A DNA stretch of 64,000 bases from Cyclobacteriaceae bacterium (GCA_022842845.1 JALHOT010000005.1:124001-188000); one strand, 5' to 3'. Positions 9,974-19,817 are shown, numbered from the stretch's first letter. Notes: generated by a model not told the origin, from the letters alone. Program-made: numbers and translations.

Positions 9974-10804
9974 ATGGCCCTTTATGTAGCTTCTTTGAAT
10001 TCAGGTAGTAATGGTAATTGTTACTACATAGGTAACCAAGATGAAGCTGTATTGGTTGATGTAGGCATTTCGTGCCGAGAGGTGGAAAAGCGGTTGAAGC
10101 GGTTAGGTTTACTTCCACAGCGCGTGAAGGCCGTATTGATCACCCATGAGCATGGCGACCATATTCATGGTGCCCCCGCATTTGCTGCTAAATTTAATGT
10201 TCCTGTATACATTACAACTGCGACTCTCCGGGCAGCCAATCTATCGCTAGATGATTCAAGATCGATTCACTTTACTGCCTGGCAAAAAATACAGGTAGGC
10301 AAGTTGGAGATTTTGCCATTTCCTAAAATTCATGATGCAATCGATCCGCATAGTTTTATAGTAAGTGGTGGCGGTGTTAACATTGGTATCATGACTGATA
10401 TTGGTCGGGTGTGTGAACATGTGTCTGCTCAGTTTAATCGCTGTCATGCAGTATTTCTGGAGTCTAACTACGATGTAGACATGCTGGAACGTGGTGCTTA
10501 TCCGCTTGCACTGAAAAACAGGATTCGGAACGGATCGGGACATCTTTCGAATGAAGAGGCTTTTGATTTATTAAACCAATATAGATCGCCCGGGCTCAGT
10601 CACGTATTTTTATCACACTTGTCACGCAATAATAATTCTATTGAAAGGGTTCAACAAACCTTCGATGTATTGACAGAAGGCCTGGAAATTGTCGTAGCTC
10701 CTCGTGATAAAGAAACCCCAGTGTTTTTTATTGATGGTAATAGAAAAACCGAAAAGGTTCCGGTGAGAGTTGCTAAATCTGGTTCCCAGCTTTCCTTGTT
10801 TTGA
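9974..10804 (+). CDS. MBL-fold metallo-hydrolase (YycJ/WalJ-like)
   Basis: A 276-residue metallo-beta-lactamase-fold enzyme. It begins with MALYVASLNSGSNGNCYYIG, typical of the YycJ/WalJ exonuclease-like branch, and carries the metal-binding THEHGDHIHG motif, a later FLSHLSRNNN motif and Asp ligands near MTDIG. Members are thought to act on nucleic acids (5' exonuclease activity), which is inference here. The ATG at 9974 matches the usual family start; the upstream in-frame ATG adds an unlikely leader. Confidence 0.85.
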   Translation: MALYVASLNSGSNGNCYYIGNQDEAVLVDVGISCREVEKRLKRLGLLPQRVKAVLITHEHGDHIHGAPAFAAKFNVPVYITTATLRAANLSLDDSRSIHFTAWQKIQVGKLEILPFPKIHDAIDPHSFIVSGGGVNIGIMTDIGRVCEHVSAQFNRCHAVFLESNYDVDMLERGAYPLALKNRIRNGSGHLSNEEAFDLLNQYRSPGLSHVFLSHLSRNNNSIERVQQTFDVLTEGLEIVVAPRDKETPVFFIDGNRKTEKVPVRVAKSGSQLSLF

Positions 10805-11284
10805 TCAGGTCCACATAATTAAACCAACAATGACTGCAACGCTAATGGCAATGCTATTATTGACTAACATGTTGGCCTTATCTTCTATTTTAAAAAAATG
10901 CTTCACTGATTTTCTGTTCATGAGAACAATCGGTAAAACCAGGGCGACAGCTGCCAGTATATAAGTAAGCAGGTTAATTGAAGGCATGTATTGATCAAGC
11001 TTTGCAATCAGTGTAATAATGGCCCCTAGCAAAGAGTAAAAAAACTGTGCCGTTAAAATCCAACCTTTGCTTTCTTTGATGATGAGTCCGGTGATCGACA
11101 GCATAATCAGTAGCAGCACCAGTAGATCTTCCCTTCTATACTTGAGCAGGTAAGCCCAGTCCTTATCAGGTTGTTTGAGTATTTCAGCAAAATCTACCGC
11201 CAGGTTATAGAGCACAAGTCCATAACAAATGACCAGCAAAGCAACGATGATGATGACACTTATATGCTTCATAGCGTTTAACAC
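10805..11284 (-). CDS. Integral membrane protein of unknown function
   Basis: A 159-residue protein with about five hydrophobic helices (residues 8-28, 52-66, 78-98, 105-122 and 137-157) separated by short charged loops. No family was recognised. It lies 15 bases downstream of the truncated haemoglobin gene on the same strand and ends next to the convergent MBL-fold gene. A second ATG four codons in is an alternative start. Confidence 0.6.
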   Translation of the reverse strand: MLNAMKHISVIIIVALLVICYGLVLYNLAVDFAEILKQPDKDWAYLLKYRREDLLVLLLIMLSITGLIIKESKGWILTAQFFYSLLGAIITLIAKLDQYMPSINLLTYILAAVALVLPIVLMNRKSVKHFFKIEDKANMLVNNSIAISVAVIVGLIMWT

Positions 11285-11299
11285 GTATAGATCACTCCT

Positions 11300-11671
11300 T
11301 CAATTTTCCTTATTGACCATAAACATGGCTGTTGGTACAAAACGTTTGATCAATTCATCCTTAATATGCTGGCCTACAGCGAGCGTGGCAATGGCTTGCG
11401 ACATACACGACAACCAGGCTTCGGCTTCCTTTATGCCGATGGGATGAGGCAGATGTCTGGCCCTTAGCTTAGGATGTCCATAGACTTCTGAATACAAGGA
11501 CGGACCTCCAAGAAATTGAGTAAGGAATAACCGTTGCTTTTCTTTGATCAAGGCCTTGTCTGTTTTAAACAAATGAGCAATTCTTTCATCGTTAAAAACC
11601 AAATCGTAAAAACGATTTACAAGCACCTTTATGTTCTCTTCACCCAATTCATCAAACAGCGACTTATTCAT
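11300..11671 (-). CDS. Truncated haemoglobin, group II-like
   Basis: A 123-residue globin of the 2-over-2 type. Key features are the N-terminal MNKSLFDELGEENIKVLV helix, FLGGPSLYSEVYGHPKLRARH around the expected proximal His, and HPIGIKEAEAWLSCM in the following helix, all typical of group II (YjbI/GlbO) globins, which bind oxygen or nitric oxide and may serve detoxification or redox sensing. The start overlaps the stop of the PspC gene by eight bases, so the two are probably translated together. Confidence 0.9.
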   Translation of the reverse strand: MNKSLFDELGEENIKVLVNRFYDLVFNDERIAHLFKTDKALIKEKQRLFLTQFLGGPSLYSEVYGHPKLRARHLPHPIGIKEAEAWLSCMSQAIATLAVGQHIKDELIKRFVPTAMFMVNKEN

Positions 11672-11840
11672 TTGGCATGACTATACCCAGAATGATGTAT
11701 AAAAGCAGACCGGTTCCAAAAAATAATACTGAAATGAGGAAAGCCAGGCGGATGATCGTTGGATCAAGCACAAAATAATCAGCCAATCCGCTACAAACGC
11801 CCCATATCATTTTCTTTCCTTTAACTAATCGCTTACTCAT
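11664..11840 (-). CDS. PspC-domain membrane peptide
   Basis: A 58-residue protein: MSKRLVKGKKMIWGVCSGLADYF followed by LDPTIIRLAF and a long hydrophobic helix ending in MPNE. This is the PspC domain (stress-responsive inner-membrane protein family) in its minimal form. Its stop lies inside the start of the truncated haemoglobin gene (overlap of eight bases), suggesting coupling. Confidence 0.85.
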   Translation of the reverse strand: MSKRLVKGKKMIWGVCSGLADYFVLDPTIIRLAFLISVLFFGTGLLLYIILGIVMPNE

Positions 11841-11863
11841 GGTAGATAGTATTTGTTACTGGT

Positions 11864-12415
11864 TTATGAATTTAAACTAGACTTGTCTGGATGTTTAGCG
11901 GTGAATTGTCTGTAAAACTGTTGTATCGCTGCTAAGTCCTTGGCATAATCACCGGTAGGATAAAACAAATCACCAAAGCCTGCCACTTTCTTTCCGTAAT
12001 CAAGGTACCCCATCACAATAGGTACATTGGCACCCATGGCTGTATGATAAAAACCTGACTTCCATTCTTTTACATAGCTTCTTGTTCCTTCTGCCGGAAT
12101 CATCAAAATCATCCGTTCATGTTCTTTGAACATGGCAATCATATTTTCTACCAGGTTGTTGTGTTTAGATCGATCTACCGGTATACCTCCTGTGGCCCGC
12201 ATCAGCATACCCAAGGGGAAATTAAACAGGGATTTTTTTGCCAAAAAGCGGACCTTAACGCCACAAGCATAGAGGGTGGCCAATGCGATGGGGTAATCCC
12301 AATTGCTGGTATGCGGGGCTGCCACCAATACGCACTGCTTAACTGCAGGATCCAGTACACTGCCTACTTTCCAACCAATCAGTTTTAAGTATAATTGACA
12401 CAGCCACCTTATCAT
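11864..12415 (-). CDS. PlsC-like 1-acyl-glycerol-3-phosphate acyltransferase family protein
   Basis: A 183-residue acyltransferase. The catalytic HX4D motif is HTSNWD near residue 35, followed by FLAKKSLF and the PAEGTRS phosphate-binding motif near residue 107. These are blocks I to III of the PlsC family. It is shorter than a typical PlsC (about 240 residues) and resembles the small acyltransferases that act on glycerol-like or lipid acceptors. It probably faces the cytoplasmic side of the inner membrane. Confidence 0.85.
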   Translation of the reverse strand: MIRWLCQLYLKLIGWKVGSVLDPAVKQCVLVAAPHTSNWDYPIALATLYACGVKVRFLAKKSLFNFPLGMLMRATGGIPVDRSKHNNLVENMIAMFKEHERMILMIPAEGTRSYVKEWKSGFYHTAMGANVPIVMGYLDYGKKVAGFGDLFYPTGDYAKDLAAIQQFYRQFTAKHPDKSSLNS

Positions 12416-12500
12416 AAATCAGCTTTATTGCTCATGCAAAATGCATTTTTTGAGCGGAATGCGGGCACTTCGGCAAAAAATTATTTGACTTTAGGGCGGA

Positions 12501-13217
12501 TTACATTTGCTTGAGCTTGAAAAAAATTGGCAGAACAATTCTTTGCCTTACTGGCTTGCCGCGCTGCTTGGCTGGAACCCAACGTGGAGATAGTTTGACT
12601 ACACGTACTGCTTCTTCATCGCAGCCGGAGCCTATGCCTTTGATCACGTGCACATCAACCAGTTCTCCGTCCTTGTTCACAATGAATTCCACAAATACTT
12701 TTCCTTCCACATTCATGCGTCTTGCCTGGGCAGGATAGCGGATACTTTCACCGGTGAGTTTGTAAAAAGCATTCATGCCATCTCTGGGCACTGCACTTTC
12801 TTCAACAATAATGAATATTTCATCCGCTTTCTCCGCTTCATCTTCAACCGCGTTGGACTCACTGATGGTTATTTCCTGCACTTTTGTATCTGCGTTAATC
12901 TCCACATCAAAACTAACCTGCACCTCTTCAATGATATCTGCCTCATTGGGTACTTCTACAATTTGGGGTAGTTGAAGACTGGGTGGTGGGGGTGGTATAT
13001 CAGTAGGAGGTATTTCAAGAATTTCTTCAGTGTTATTACGCATGTTTACCAACTGCGTACTCTCTTTCTCTACAGTTTGTTTTATTTCAAAAGAGAAAAT
13101 CACAATAAGCAGTGAACTCGCTAAACCTAAGCTCAAGAACATAGGCCGATATTCTTGCAGATCAGCCCGCTTGGTTTTTTTAGGTTCCAGGTATGGGTGT
13201 ATGTCTGTGTGTGTCAT
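12501..13217 (-). CDS. Energy transducer TonB-family protein
   Basis: A 238-residue protein with one membrane helix near residues 28-44, a Pro-rich stretch (TDIPPPPPSLQ) and an acidic linker, then a C-terminal TonB domain: the segment from YPAQARRMNVEGKVFVEF to the WVPAKQRGKPV stretch near the end. TonB links ExbBD proton-motive energy to outer membrane receptors such as the SusC protein in this window. No exbB or exbD gene is nearby. Confidence 0.9.
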   Translation of the reverse strand: MTHTDIHPYLEPKKTKRADLQEYRPMFLSLGLASSLLIVIFSFEIKQTVEKESTQLVNMRNNTEEILEIPPTDIPPPPPSLQLPQIVEVPNEADIIEEVQVSFDVEINADTKVQEITISESNAVEDEAEKADEIFIIVEESAVPRDGMNAFYKLTGESIRYPAQARRMNVEGKVFVEFIVNKDGELVDVHVIKGIGSGCDEEAVRVVKLSPRWVPAKQRGKPVRQRIVLPIFFKLKQM

Positions 13218-13415
13218 GTAATGAAGTTATCGTACTTAATAGTTTTGGTGCATGATCTATGTTAGGGCACTGAATGATATTTGTAAGTTTTGCGACCATG
13301 CTTATAATTACCTGCTCCGGTAATCTCCCATGGGTGATCCAAATCATCGAATGTAACAGGCCTTCGTCCTAGCAACAGCGCATTCGGTTATCAATATTCT
13401 GTGTACATTGGAGCC

Positions 13416-14024
13416 ATGACGCAGCTACAGTATATACTCGAGCTATTGGGTACATTCTTTTTTGCTATTTCTGGGGCGCTTGCCGTTCGCGATCAACATG
13501 ATGATCTTTTTGGTGCGGGCTTTATGGGTTTTGTAACAGCCATAGGCGGTGGTACTTTACGCGACATTATGCTAGGGAGCTATCCATTGGTTTGGATTGG
13601 AGATATTAATTTTCTGTACGCCATTTTGGTGGGGGTATTGGTGGCTTATGCTTTCTTCAAGTACCTCATTAAGTTGAGACGTACTTTTGTACTGTTTGAT
13701 ACGCTGGGGATATCTTTCTTCACTATTCTGGGTGTAGAAAAGGCCTTAAGTCTTGGTGTACAACCCGAAATAGCCGCTATCATGGGTATGTTTAGCGCAG
13801 TGATGGGAGGGGTCATCAGAGACGTACTGACCAATGATACGCCTGTGTTGTTCCGCAAAGAGATATATGCCACAGCTTGCCTGGCTGGAGCAGCTATTTA
13901 CCTGGTTTTGGTAAACTTACAGATTGACAGGACAATAAATCTGCTCATCTCCATTGCCATCATTTTTATTTTTAGAATTATTGCCATCAAGTTTAAATTA
14001 TCATTGCCTAATTTTAAGCGCTAA
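13416..14024 (+). CDS. TRIC-like (UPF0126) membrane channel protein
   Basis: A 202-residue protein with about six to seven helices in two repeats. Each repeat has a glycine-rich motif: GAGFMGFVTAIGGGTLRDIMLG in the first and FSAVMGGVIRDVLTND in the second. This is the TRIC/UPF0126 (YicG-like) family of trimeric cation channels. The ATG at 13416 fits; the upstream frame starts from GTG inside the spacer. Confidence 0.85.
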   Translation: MTQLQYILELLGTFFFAISGALAVRDQHDDLFGAGFMGFVTAIGGGTLRDIMLGSYPLVWIGDINFLYAILVGVLVAYAFFKYLIKLRRTFVLFDTLGISFFTILGVEKALSLGVQPEIAAIMGMFSAVMGGVIRDVLTNDTPVLFRKEIYATACLAGAAIYLVLVNLQIDRTINLLISIAIIFIFRIIAIKFKLSLPNFKR

Positions 14025-14048
14025 TAATAGGCTTTACAGCAGCATGCT

Positions 14049-14465
14049 ATGAAGAAATTGGTTTTTGTTGTGGAAGATAACCTGGTGCAACAAAAGATGT
14101 TGCAGGTTCACTTTGAAGAGACTTTAGGGGATTATGAGGTGAGAACTTTTGAACATCCTAAAGATATGCTTCCTATGCTTAAGCAAAAGCCTTATGCTAT
14201 TGTGTTAGATCATTTCTTTGGCGATCCTGAAGGGAGAACAGGTTTGGATTATCTCAAAGAGTTCAGACAAAAGTATAAGAACATCCCGGTAATCTATTAT
14301 ACTACGCTTGACGATGAAGCTGTTCGATCTGAAGTCATGAAGTTAGGAGCAGAAAAGTACATTATTAAAAACTCTGCATCCCTGGTTTTACTACGCATGG
14401 CGCTGGATGCCCTGCATGAAAAAATTGTAAGTAATACTTTATTTCGAAGGCTCTTTTACAACTAA
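14049..14465 (+). CDS. Single-domain response regulator
   Basis: A 138-residue receiver domain: VVEDNLVQQ at the N-terminus (acidic pocket), AIVLDHFFGD with the phospho-acceptor Asp, TTLDDE (switch Thr) and YIIKN with the conserved Lys. No output domain is attached. It converges on a TPR histidine kinase whose stop lies seven bases away, so the two may form a signalling pair. Confidence 0.9.
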   Translation: MKKLVFVVEDNLVQQKMLQVHFEETLGDYEVRTFEHPKDMLPMLKQKPYAIVLDHFFGDPEGRTGLDYLKEFRQKYKNIPVIYYTTLDDEAVRSEVMKLGAEKYIIKNSASLVLLRMALDALHEKIVSNTLFRRLFYN

Positions 14466-14471
14466 GTTCTT

Positions 14472-16454
14472 TCAGTTGGCAGGCAAAGTGAAATAGAACA
14501 TTGACCCTTTATTCATTTCACTGCTTACCCCAATCTGACCCCCATTCTTTTCAACAAAATCCTTACACAGGATCAGCCCTAATCCAGTTCCCTTTTCATC
14601 GGCTGTGCCCTTGGTGCTATGCTTGCTGCCAATGCGGAATAGTTTGTCGATCACGGTCTGACTCATGCCTACACCCGTATCTGCAATACTAACCTTAACG
14701 TAGTGTTTGCCGGGCTCTAATAGTAAACTTACCTTACCACCTTCTGGCGTAAACTTGATGGCATTAGAAAGTAAATTCCTGACAACCGTATTGATTGAAT
14801 GCTTGTGTGCCCTGATTTGGAAGGGTTGTTGGTAGTTCAGTGAAAGTTCAATTTTCTTGTTAGCAGCTTGTGTTTCCAACAAGGCTTTATTTTCAATTAG
14901 AATTTGGGTTAAGTCAAAAGCCTCTGCTTTAAACTCAATATTGCCAGTCTGTGACCTTGACCATTCGAGCAGGTTTTCAAGTAAAGCAAAAAGATTCTTG
15001 ACAGATTTGTCCAGGTCTTTGGCCAATGTCTGAATATCTTCTTTGCTTAGTTTATCTGTATGATTAATCAACAGGCCAGAAAAGCCAGTGAGTGAATTCA
15101 AAGGTCCTTTTAAATCATGACTGATAATGGAGAAGAATTTGTCTTTGGTCGCGTTTAATTCCTCCAATTGCTTATTCTTGCTTTGTATCTCTTCATTGGA
15201 GATTGCGAGCAATCGATTGGCCCTGCGTTTGTTAATGTATAATACAAAAACTAAAAAGGCAATGATCAGCACAAGGGCACTTCCAATCAGCATCAGCTGT
15301 CTGAATTCCTTTTGCGCTTGCAGTTCACGTTCTTTTTGCATGCGCTCAATCTCCAGCTTTTCTACTTTAGATTCCTGAATAGCTATCTCCCGGGCAGCCT
15401 CTTTGGAAACAATTGAAGTTTGATCATTTTCTTGTTGGAGCAAGTCATGTATGCTACTGTATTGTTCCTGATAATGAAGCGCTCGTTGAAAGTCATTTAG
15501 CCCTTTGTAGGCCAGGTAGAGCAATTCATAACTCCTTCTTAATTCTGTGCTCAGGTTAGCGGCTTTCGCAGCAGAAAGACCTAATTCTGCATTGGCCACC
15601 GTCTTTGCTATGTCCTTTTGATCCAGGTACAAGGCAGCGATATTATTGTACGATTCAGCAATGCCCCCCTGATCATCCAGACTTTTCCGCACATCCAGCG
15701 AAGCAGTGTAATTTGCCAAAGCACGATCCATGTTTTTTTGCACTTTATACAATTTTGCAATATCCATCAGTGCAATGGCTTCTCTTTGTTTTTCTCCAAC
15801 CGAGCGATACTCTGTTAAAGCCTTTTTATAGTAGGCGAGGGCCTCTTCAAAATTAGTCTGCGTGGCCATTACATTAGCCATATTGTAAAACGCTTCACCT
15901 CGTAAACTGGGTTTATTGATGTCGCTGAGTAGATCCAATACAACATCAAATTGTTCGAGTGCTAATTTGGCATTATTGTTAGTTACATAAGCTTTTCCTA
16001 GTTGTGTGTAATAATATACGCGCAAGTTCAGGTCATCCGTTTTTTCTTGAAACTTGATAGCTTTTTCCAAGACTCCAAGGGACTTGGCTGGGTCTTTTAT
16101 TTGCTGATATAACGCTGCGATGGCGAGGTAAGTAATGGCCCTCTCATAATTCAGTGTAAGCGAATCTTCAATGTCTAAAGCGCGTGTAAAGAAATCGTAG
16201 GCTTGCGAATAGTTGTGGGTTTTAGTTAAGGCCAGCAGACCCTGAACTTTATATTCGCTTGCTTGCGCAGCAAGGTCATTTATGTCTATTGAGGACTGTA
16301 AGCGTTCCTCACTTTCCTTAAGGGCTTGGTTAACATCTTCCTGATCTTTTGTATAGTCAAAATAAGATAGAAACCAATTAAGATCCTGCTTGTCTTGTGC
16401 TTGTAGGTGGTAGGAGAGTGTGGAGAGAATCGTCAGCAAAAAAAATCTGGCCAT
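14472..16454 (-). CDS. TPR-repeat sensor histidine kinase
   Basis: A 660-residue membrane kinase. A signal peptide is followed by at least six TPR repeats (for example SEAFYNMA-type and AIALMDIAKLY helices) from about residue 40 to 345. A coiled coil precedes one membrane helix near residue 390 (LMLIGSALVLIIAFLVFVLY), then HisKA with SIISHDLKGPL and HATPase motifs NLLSNAIKF, DTGVGMS and GTGLGLIL. The TPR part is probably periplasmic or extracytoplasmic. It likely signals to the adjacent receiver-only protein. Confidence 0.9.
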   Translation of the reverse strand: MARFFLLTILSTLSYHLQAQDKQDLNWFLSYFDYTKDQEDVNQALKESEERLQSSIDINDLAAQASEYKVQGLLALTKTHNYSQAYDFFTRALDIEDSLTLNYERAITYLAIAALYQQIKDPAKSLGVLEKAIKFQEKTDDLNLRVYYYTQLGKAYVTNNNAKLALEQFDVVLDLLSDINKPSLRGEAFYNMANVMATQTNFEEALAYYKKALTEYRSVGEKQREAIALMDIAKLYKVQKNMDRALANYTASLDVRKSLDDQGGIAESYNNIAALYLDQKDIAKTVANAELGLSAAKAANLSTELRRSYELLYLAYKGLNDFQRALHYQEQYSSIHDLLQQENDQTSIVSKEAAREIAIQESKVEKLEIERMQKERELQAQKEFRQLMLIGSALVLIIAFLVFVLYINKRRANRLLAISNEEIQSKNKQLEELNATKDKFFSIISHDLKGPLNSLTGFSGLLINHTDKLSKEDIQTLAKDLDKSVKNLFALLENLLEWSRSQTGNIEFKAEAFDLTQILIENKALLETQAANKKIELSLNYQQPFQIRAHKHSINTVVRNLLSNAIKFTPEGGKVSLLLEPGKHYVKVSIADTGVGMSQTVIDKLFRIGSKHSTKGTADEKGTGLGLILCKDFVEKNGGQIGVSSEMNKGSMFYFTLPAN

Positions 16455-16632
16455 CGTGACTTACAGTTTGCCAAAGGTGGTTAAATCCCGCAAATTACGC
16501 TACCTCTTGTTGCCTAAAATATTACATGGCACTTTGTAGATTTACCTGGATTAAAGCAAGGTAAAATGCAGGACTTGCCTTTTTTGTTTACAAGGCAATT
16601 AACACTAGCTTTCCTTATTGTTCACCCAGATT

Positions 16633-17094
16633 ATGATGAAGCTTCTTTTTATAATTATCTTTTTCTTACAGGAAGTTCCTTACAAAGCAAAAGACGAATT
16701 TGAGTGTAAGGTGAATATGAGTTTTAAAGTCAGAAGTGAAGCTCATAGTCCTGTGGTTAAATATGACGAAACATTTGCTGAACGAGAAAAGCGATTATCG
16801 GCAAGTCCTTTACCATATTTAAAAATAAACTTAACACTCCTTACCCTCTCCGAAACGGAGGTTCGATTCCAGCTGATTTCAAATGGACAGCTTTTAAAAA
16901 ATAAAAAGGTTGAGCCAGGTGAACTGGTTGAATTAGATCTTGGATTTACCGATGACATCAAAGATGGAATTTCACCGCGTGACTATGAAATATTTCTTGT
17001 GACGAAGGATCGTAAACCTGTTTCCAAAATCCTGATCACCTTTAATCAGGCAGGTGATTTCTTTGTCAATGGAGAGAAAAGGGGCAGGATCTAA
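16633..17094 (+). CDS. Secreted protein of unknown function
   Basis: A 153-residue protein with a short hydrophobic N-terminal signal (MMKLLFIIIFFL). The mature part is charged and beta-strand rich, with no recognised motif. It was started at ATG 16633 rather than the upstream TTG; a second ATG follows immediately. It stands alone between the TPR kinase and the PIG-L gene. Confidence 0.55.
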   Translation: MMKLLFIIIFFLQEVPYKAKDEFECKVNMSFKVRSEAHSPVVKYDETFAEREKRLSASPLPYLKINLTLLTLSETEVRFQLISNGQLLKNKKVEPGELVELDLGFTDDIKDGISPRDYEIFLVTKDRKPVSKILITFNQAGDFFVNGEKRGRI

Positions 17095-17190
17095 AGTCTA
17101 TCGGCCACTCACATGAAATTTAACCTGTTTGTCACAGCGTAAACTTCTATTTCCTAAAAACTGCGTTAATTCGCAAAAATTGTAAAAAGC

Positions 17191-19698
17191 ATGCGCTATC
17201 TGTTATTTTTTTGTTTTCCTCTATCCTTATTCGCTCAACAATCAGATCAGCTTAATGCTTCTGAAATAAAACTTGGTTTAAAGAAACTTAATTTTTTAGG
17301 CTCTGTGCTCTATGTAGCAGCCCATCCTGATGATGAAAATACCCGCGCTATCACTTACTTCGCCAACGACAAGCTGGCTGCCACGGCATATCTTTCCATG
17401 ACACGAGGCGATGGTGGCCAAAATCTTATCGGCCCCGAAATCAGAGATGAGTTGGGACTAATCCGAACGCAAGAATTACTTGCCGCCAGGCGCCTGGATG
17501 GCGGTCAACAGTTTTTTACCCGCGCCAACGATTTTGGCTTCTCCAAATCAGCCGATGAGACTTTTGCTATTTGGGGTAAAGAAGAAATTCTGCGAGATGT
17601 AGTAAAGGTGTACAGACAGTTTCAACCAGATGTCATCATTACACGCTTTCCTCCTGATGAGCGGGCTGGTCATGGGCATCATACAGCCTCTGCTATTTTA
17701 GCGCAAGAGGCCTTTGATGCAGCGGCCCAAGCTGATCGCTTTCCTGAACAAGTAAAGAATTATCCTTCCTGGCAAACTAAGCGCTTGTTTACCAATACTG
17801 GGCGTTGGTGGAACCAGAGCATCAATGAAAATACACCAGGCGTCCTCAATTTTAATGTTGGTGGTTATAGCACATTATTGGGTACATCGTACTCAGAATT
17901 AGCGGCTTTGAGTCGTAGTCAGCATAAAAGCCAGGGTTTTGGCTCAAGGGGCACACGCGGAGAACAGTTAGAGTTTCTTGAATTTGTAAAAGGAGAGAAG
18001 GCAGAAAAAGATGTGTTTGAAAACATCAACACCACCTGGACGCGCCTGCCGGGTGGAGAAAAGGTTAAAGCTTTAGTAGAAAAGGCCATTGTAGAGTTCA
18101 ATGATGAGAAACCAGAAGCATCAGTTCCAATACTGGTAAAGATCCGTGAACAAATCGTTTCGCTTGATCATTCAATCTGGCAAAAGCGTAAGCTGGAGGA
18201 AGTAGATAAATTGATTGTGTCCTGTCTTGGTTTTTATGCCGAAGCTACGGCAGCCCATTTTTGGGCGACTCCAGGTAAAACTTTTCCTTTATCGCTTGAA
18301 CTCCTGAATCGTTCTTCAACACCTGTTACGGTCAAGCAATTATCTATTCAACAACTGAATTACGATACAATGTTCACTACCAAACTTGTTGACAACAAGC
18401 AATTGCTAATTAAGATCAATGGCGCACAAGTGAAAGAAACAACCCCTCATTCAACACCCTATTGGCTGGAAGCGGCTCACTCATTGGGTATCTTTACGGT
18501 GGCTAATCCTGCGCTTGTGGGGAAACCTGAGAGCGATCCTGCGATTCAACTCCAATGCATCTTAGAAATCTTGGGCAGTAAGCTCACAGTCACTATTCCG
18601 GTTATTTATAAAACGGTAGATCCAGTAAAGGGTGAACTGAACAGAGCAGTTGAGGTAGTTCCTCCTGTTTTTGTAAACCTGGCCGATCCGGTAGTGATTT
18701 TTGCCAGTAGCCTGGCCAGAGAAGTTAAAGTAATCGTGAAGTCAACCAGCAAGGATAAAACGAGTGGAATCGTAAAACTTCGTTTGCCAGAAGGCTGGCG
18801 AGCAGAGCCAGAAAGCATACCCTTTGAACTTACTAAGCTTGGTGAAGAACAGGTTAAAAGTTTCAACGTTGTACCGTCTACCACAGAAGGTAAGTATCAG
18901 GTATATCCCTTTGCCGAAATTAACGGTAAGACTTTTGATAAGTCAGTAAAAATTATTGCCTATGATCATATCCCTACCCAAACCATTCTGCAAAAAGCTG
19001 AAGGTACAGTGGTGCGAATTGATTTAAAGAAAGAGGGTAACAACATAGCCTATATCAAAGGTGCTGGTGATGAAGTGCCTGCAGCCTTGCGTAATATGGG
19101 CTATGCGGTGACAGAGTTGAAGAATGAAGAAATCACCCCCGAAAACTTATCGAAAATGGATGCGGTAGTGTTAGGTATCAGGGCAGTGAACACAAACGAA
19201 CGCTTGCGCTTTGTTATGCCAAGCCTTCTGGAGTATGTAAAAAATGGCGGGACTTTGGTGTTGCAATACAATACTAATTTTGATTTCGAAACGGATACCT
19301 TCTCACCTTATCCACTTACCTTATCGCGGGATCGTGTAACGGAAGAAGATGCTGTTGTAACAGTATTGAAACCTGAACACCCGGTGCTTAACTATCCTAA
19401 CAAGATCAGCGGATCAGATTTTGATGAATGGGTGCAGGAGAGAGGTTTATATTTCCCCAACAAATGGGACGCACAATTTGAAGCCCTGTTGTCCATGAAT
19501 GATAAAGGGGAGAAAGCGAAGGAGGGAAGTTTACTGGTAGCCAGCTACGGACAAGGAAAGTATATTTATACGGGCCTTTCTTTTTTTAGAGAGTTACCCG
19601 AAGGTGTTCCGGGTGCTTACAAACTATTTGCCAATCTTGTTTCTGCCGGCAAGTCGAGCCCTGTGATGAGTACTAAGTCAAAAAAGAAGAGTAAATAA
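17191..19698 (+). CDS. Secreted PIG-L (LmbE-like) deacetylase with C-terminal accessory domains
   Basis: An 835-residue exported protein. The signal peptide ends near LFAQQ. The PIG-L domain (about residues 35-300) has the zinc-site motif AHPDDENTRA, GDGGQN, and DERAGHGHHTAS, as in LmbE-type N-acetylglucosaminyl deacetylases. The middle is beta-rich. The last 200 residues contain LGIRAVN, NGGTLVLQYN and YTGLSFFRELP, resembling a ThuA or glutamine-amidotransferase-like fold. The stop (TAA) shares a base with the ATG of the next small gene. Confidence 0.85.
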   Translation: MRYLLFFCFPLSLFAQQSDQLNASEIKLGLKKLNFLGSVLYVAAHPDDENTRAITYFANDKLAATAYLSMTRGDGGQNLIGPEIRDELGLIRTQELLAARRLDGGQQFFTRANDFGFSKSADETFAIWGKEEILRDVVKVYRQFQPDVIITRFPPDERAGHGHHTASAILAQEAFDAAAQADRFPEQVKNYPSWQTKRLFTNTGRWWNQSINENTPGVLNFNVGGYSTLLGTSYSELAALSRSQHKSQGFGSRGTRGEQLEFLEFVKGEKAEKDVFENINTTWTRLPGGEKVKALVEKAIVEFNDEKPEASVPILVKIREQIVSLDHSIWQKRKLEEVDKLIVSCLGFYAEATAAHFWATPGKTFPLSLELLNRSSTPVTVKQLSIQQLNYDTMFTTKLVDNKQLLIKINGAQVKETTPHSTPYWLEAAHSLGIFTVANPALVGKPESDPAIQLQCILEILGSKLTVTIPVIYKTVDPVKGELNRAVEVVPPVFVNLADPVVIFASSLAREVKVIVKSTSKDKTSGIVKLRLPEGWRAEPESIPFELTKLGEEQVKSFNVVPSTTEGKYQVYPFAEINGKTFDKSVKIIAYDHIPTQTILQKAEGTVVRIDLKKEGNNIAYIKGAGDEVPAALRNMGYAVTELKNEEITPENLSKMDAVVLGIRAVNTNERLRFVMPSLLEYVKNGGTLVLQYNTNFDFETDTFSPYPLTLSRDRVTEEDAVVTVLKPEHPVLNYPNKISGSDFDEWVQERGLYFPNKWDAQFEALLSMNDKGEKAKEGSLLVASYGQGKYIYTGLSFFRELPEGVPGAYKLFANLVSAGKSSPVMSTKSKKKSK

Positions 19699-19817
19699 TG
19701 GACGAGATCGAAAAGCCACCAGTATTCGAAAAGTGGAGTAGCTGGTATTATTTGGTGATGATCGTAATGGTCGTTCAGGTAATGTTTTACTTTTTTTTAA
19801 CGCGCTATTTCGCATGA
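19698..19817 (+). CDS. 39-residue single-span membrane peptide coupled to the symporter
   Basis: A short frame of 39 codons between the PIG-L and symporter genes. It starts within the TAATG of the upstream stop and ends in an ATGA that supplies the symporter start. The peptide has an acidic, Pro-containing N-terminus (MDEIEKPPVFEKWSSW), one hydrophobic helix and a RYFA end. The overlap on both sides argues that it is real and co-translated. By position it may be an accessory subunit of the sodium:solute symporter, which is inference. Confidence 0.75.
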   Translation: MDEIEKPPVFEKWSSWYYLVMIVMVVQVMFYFFLTRYFA

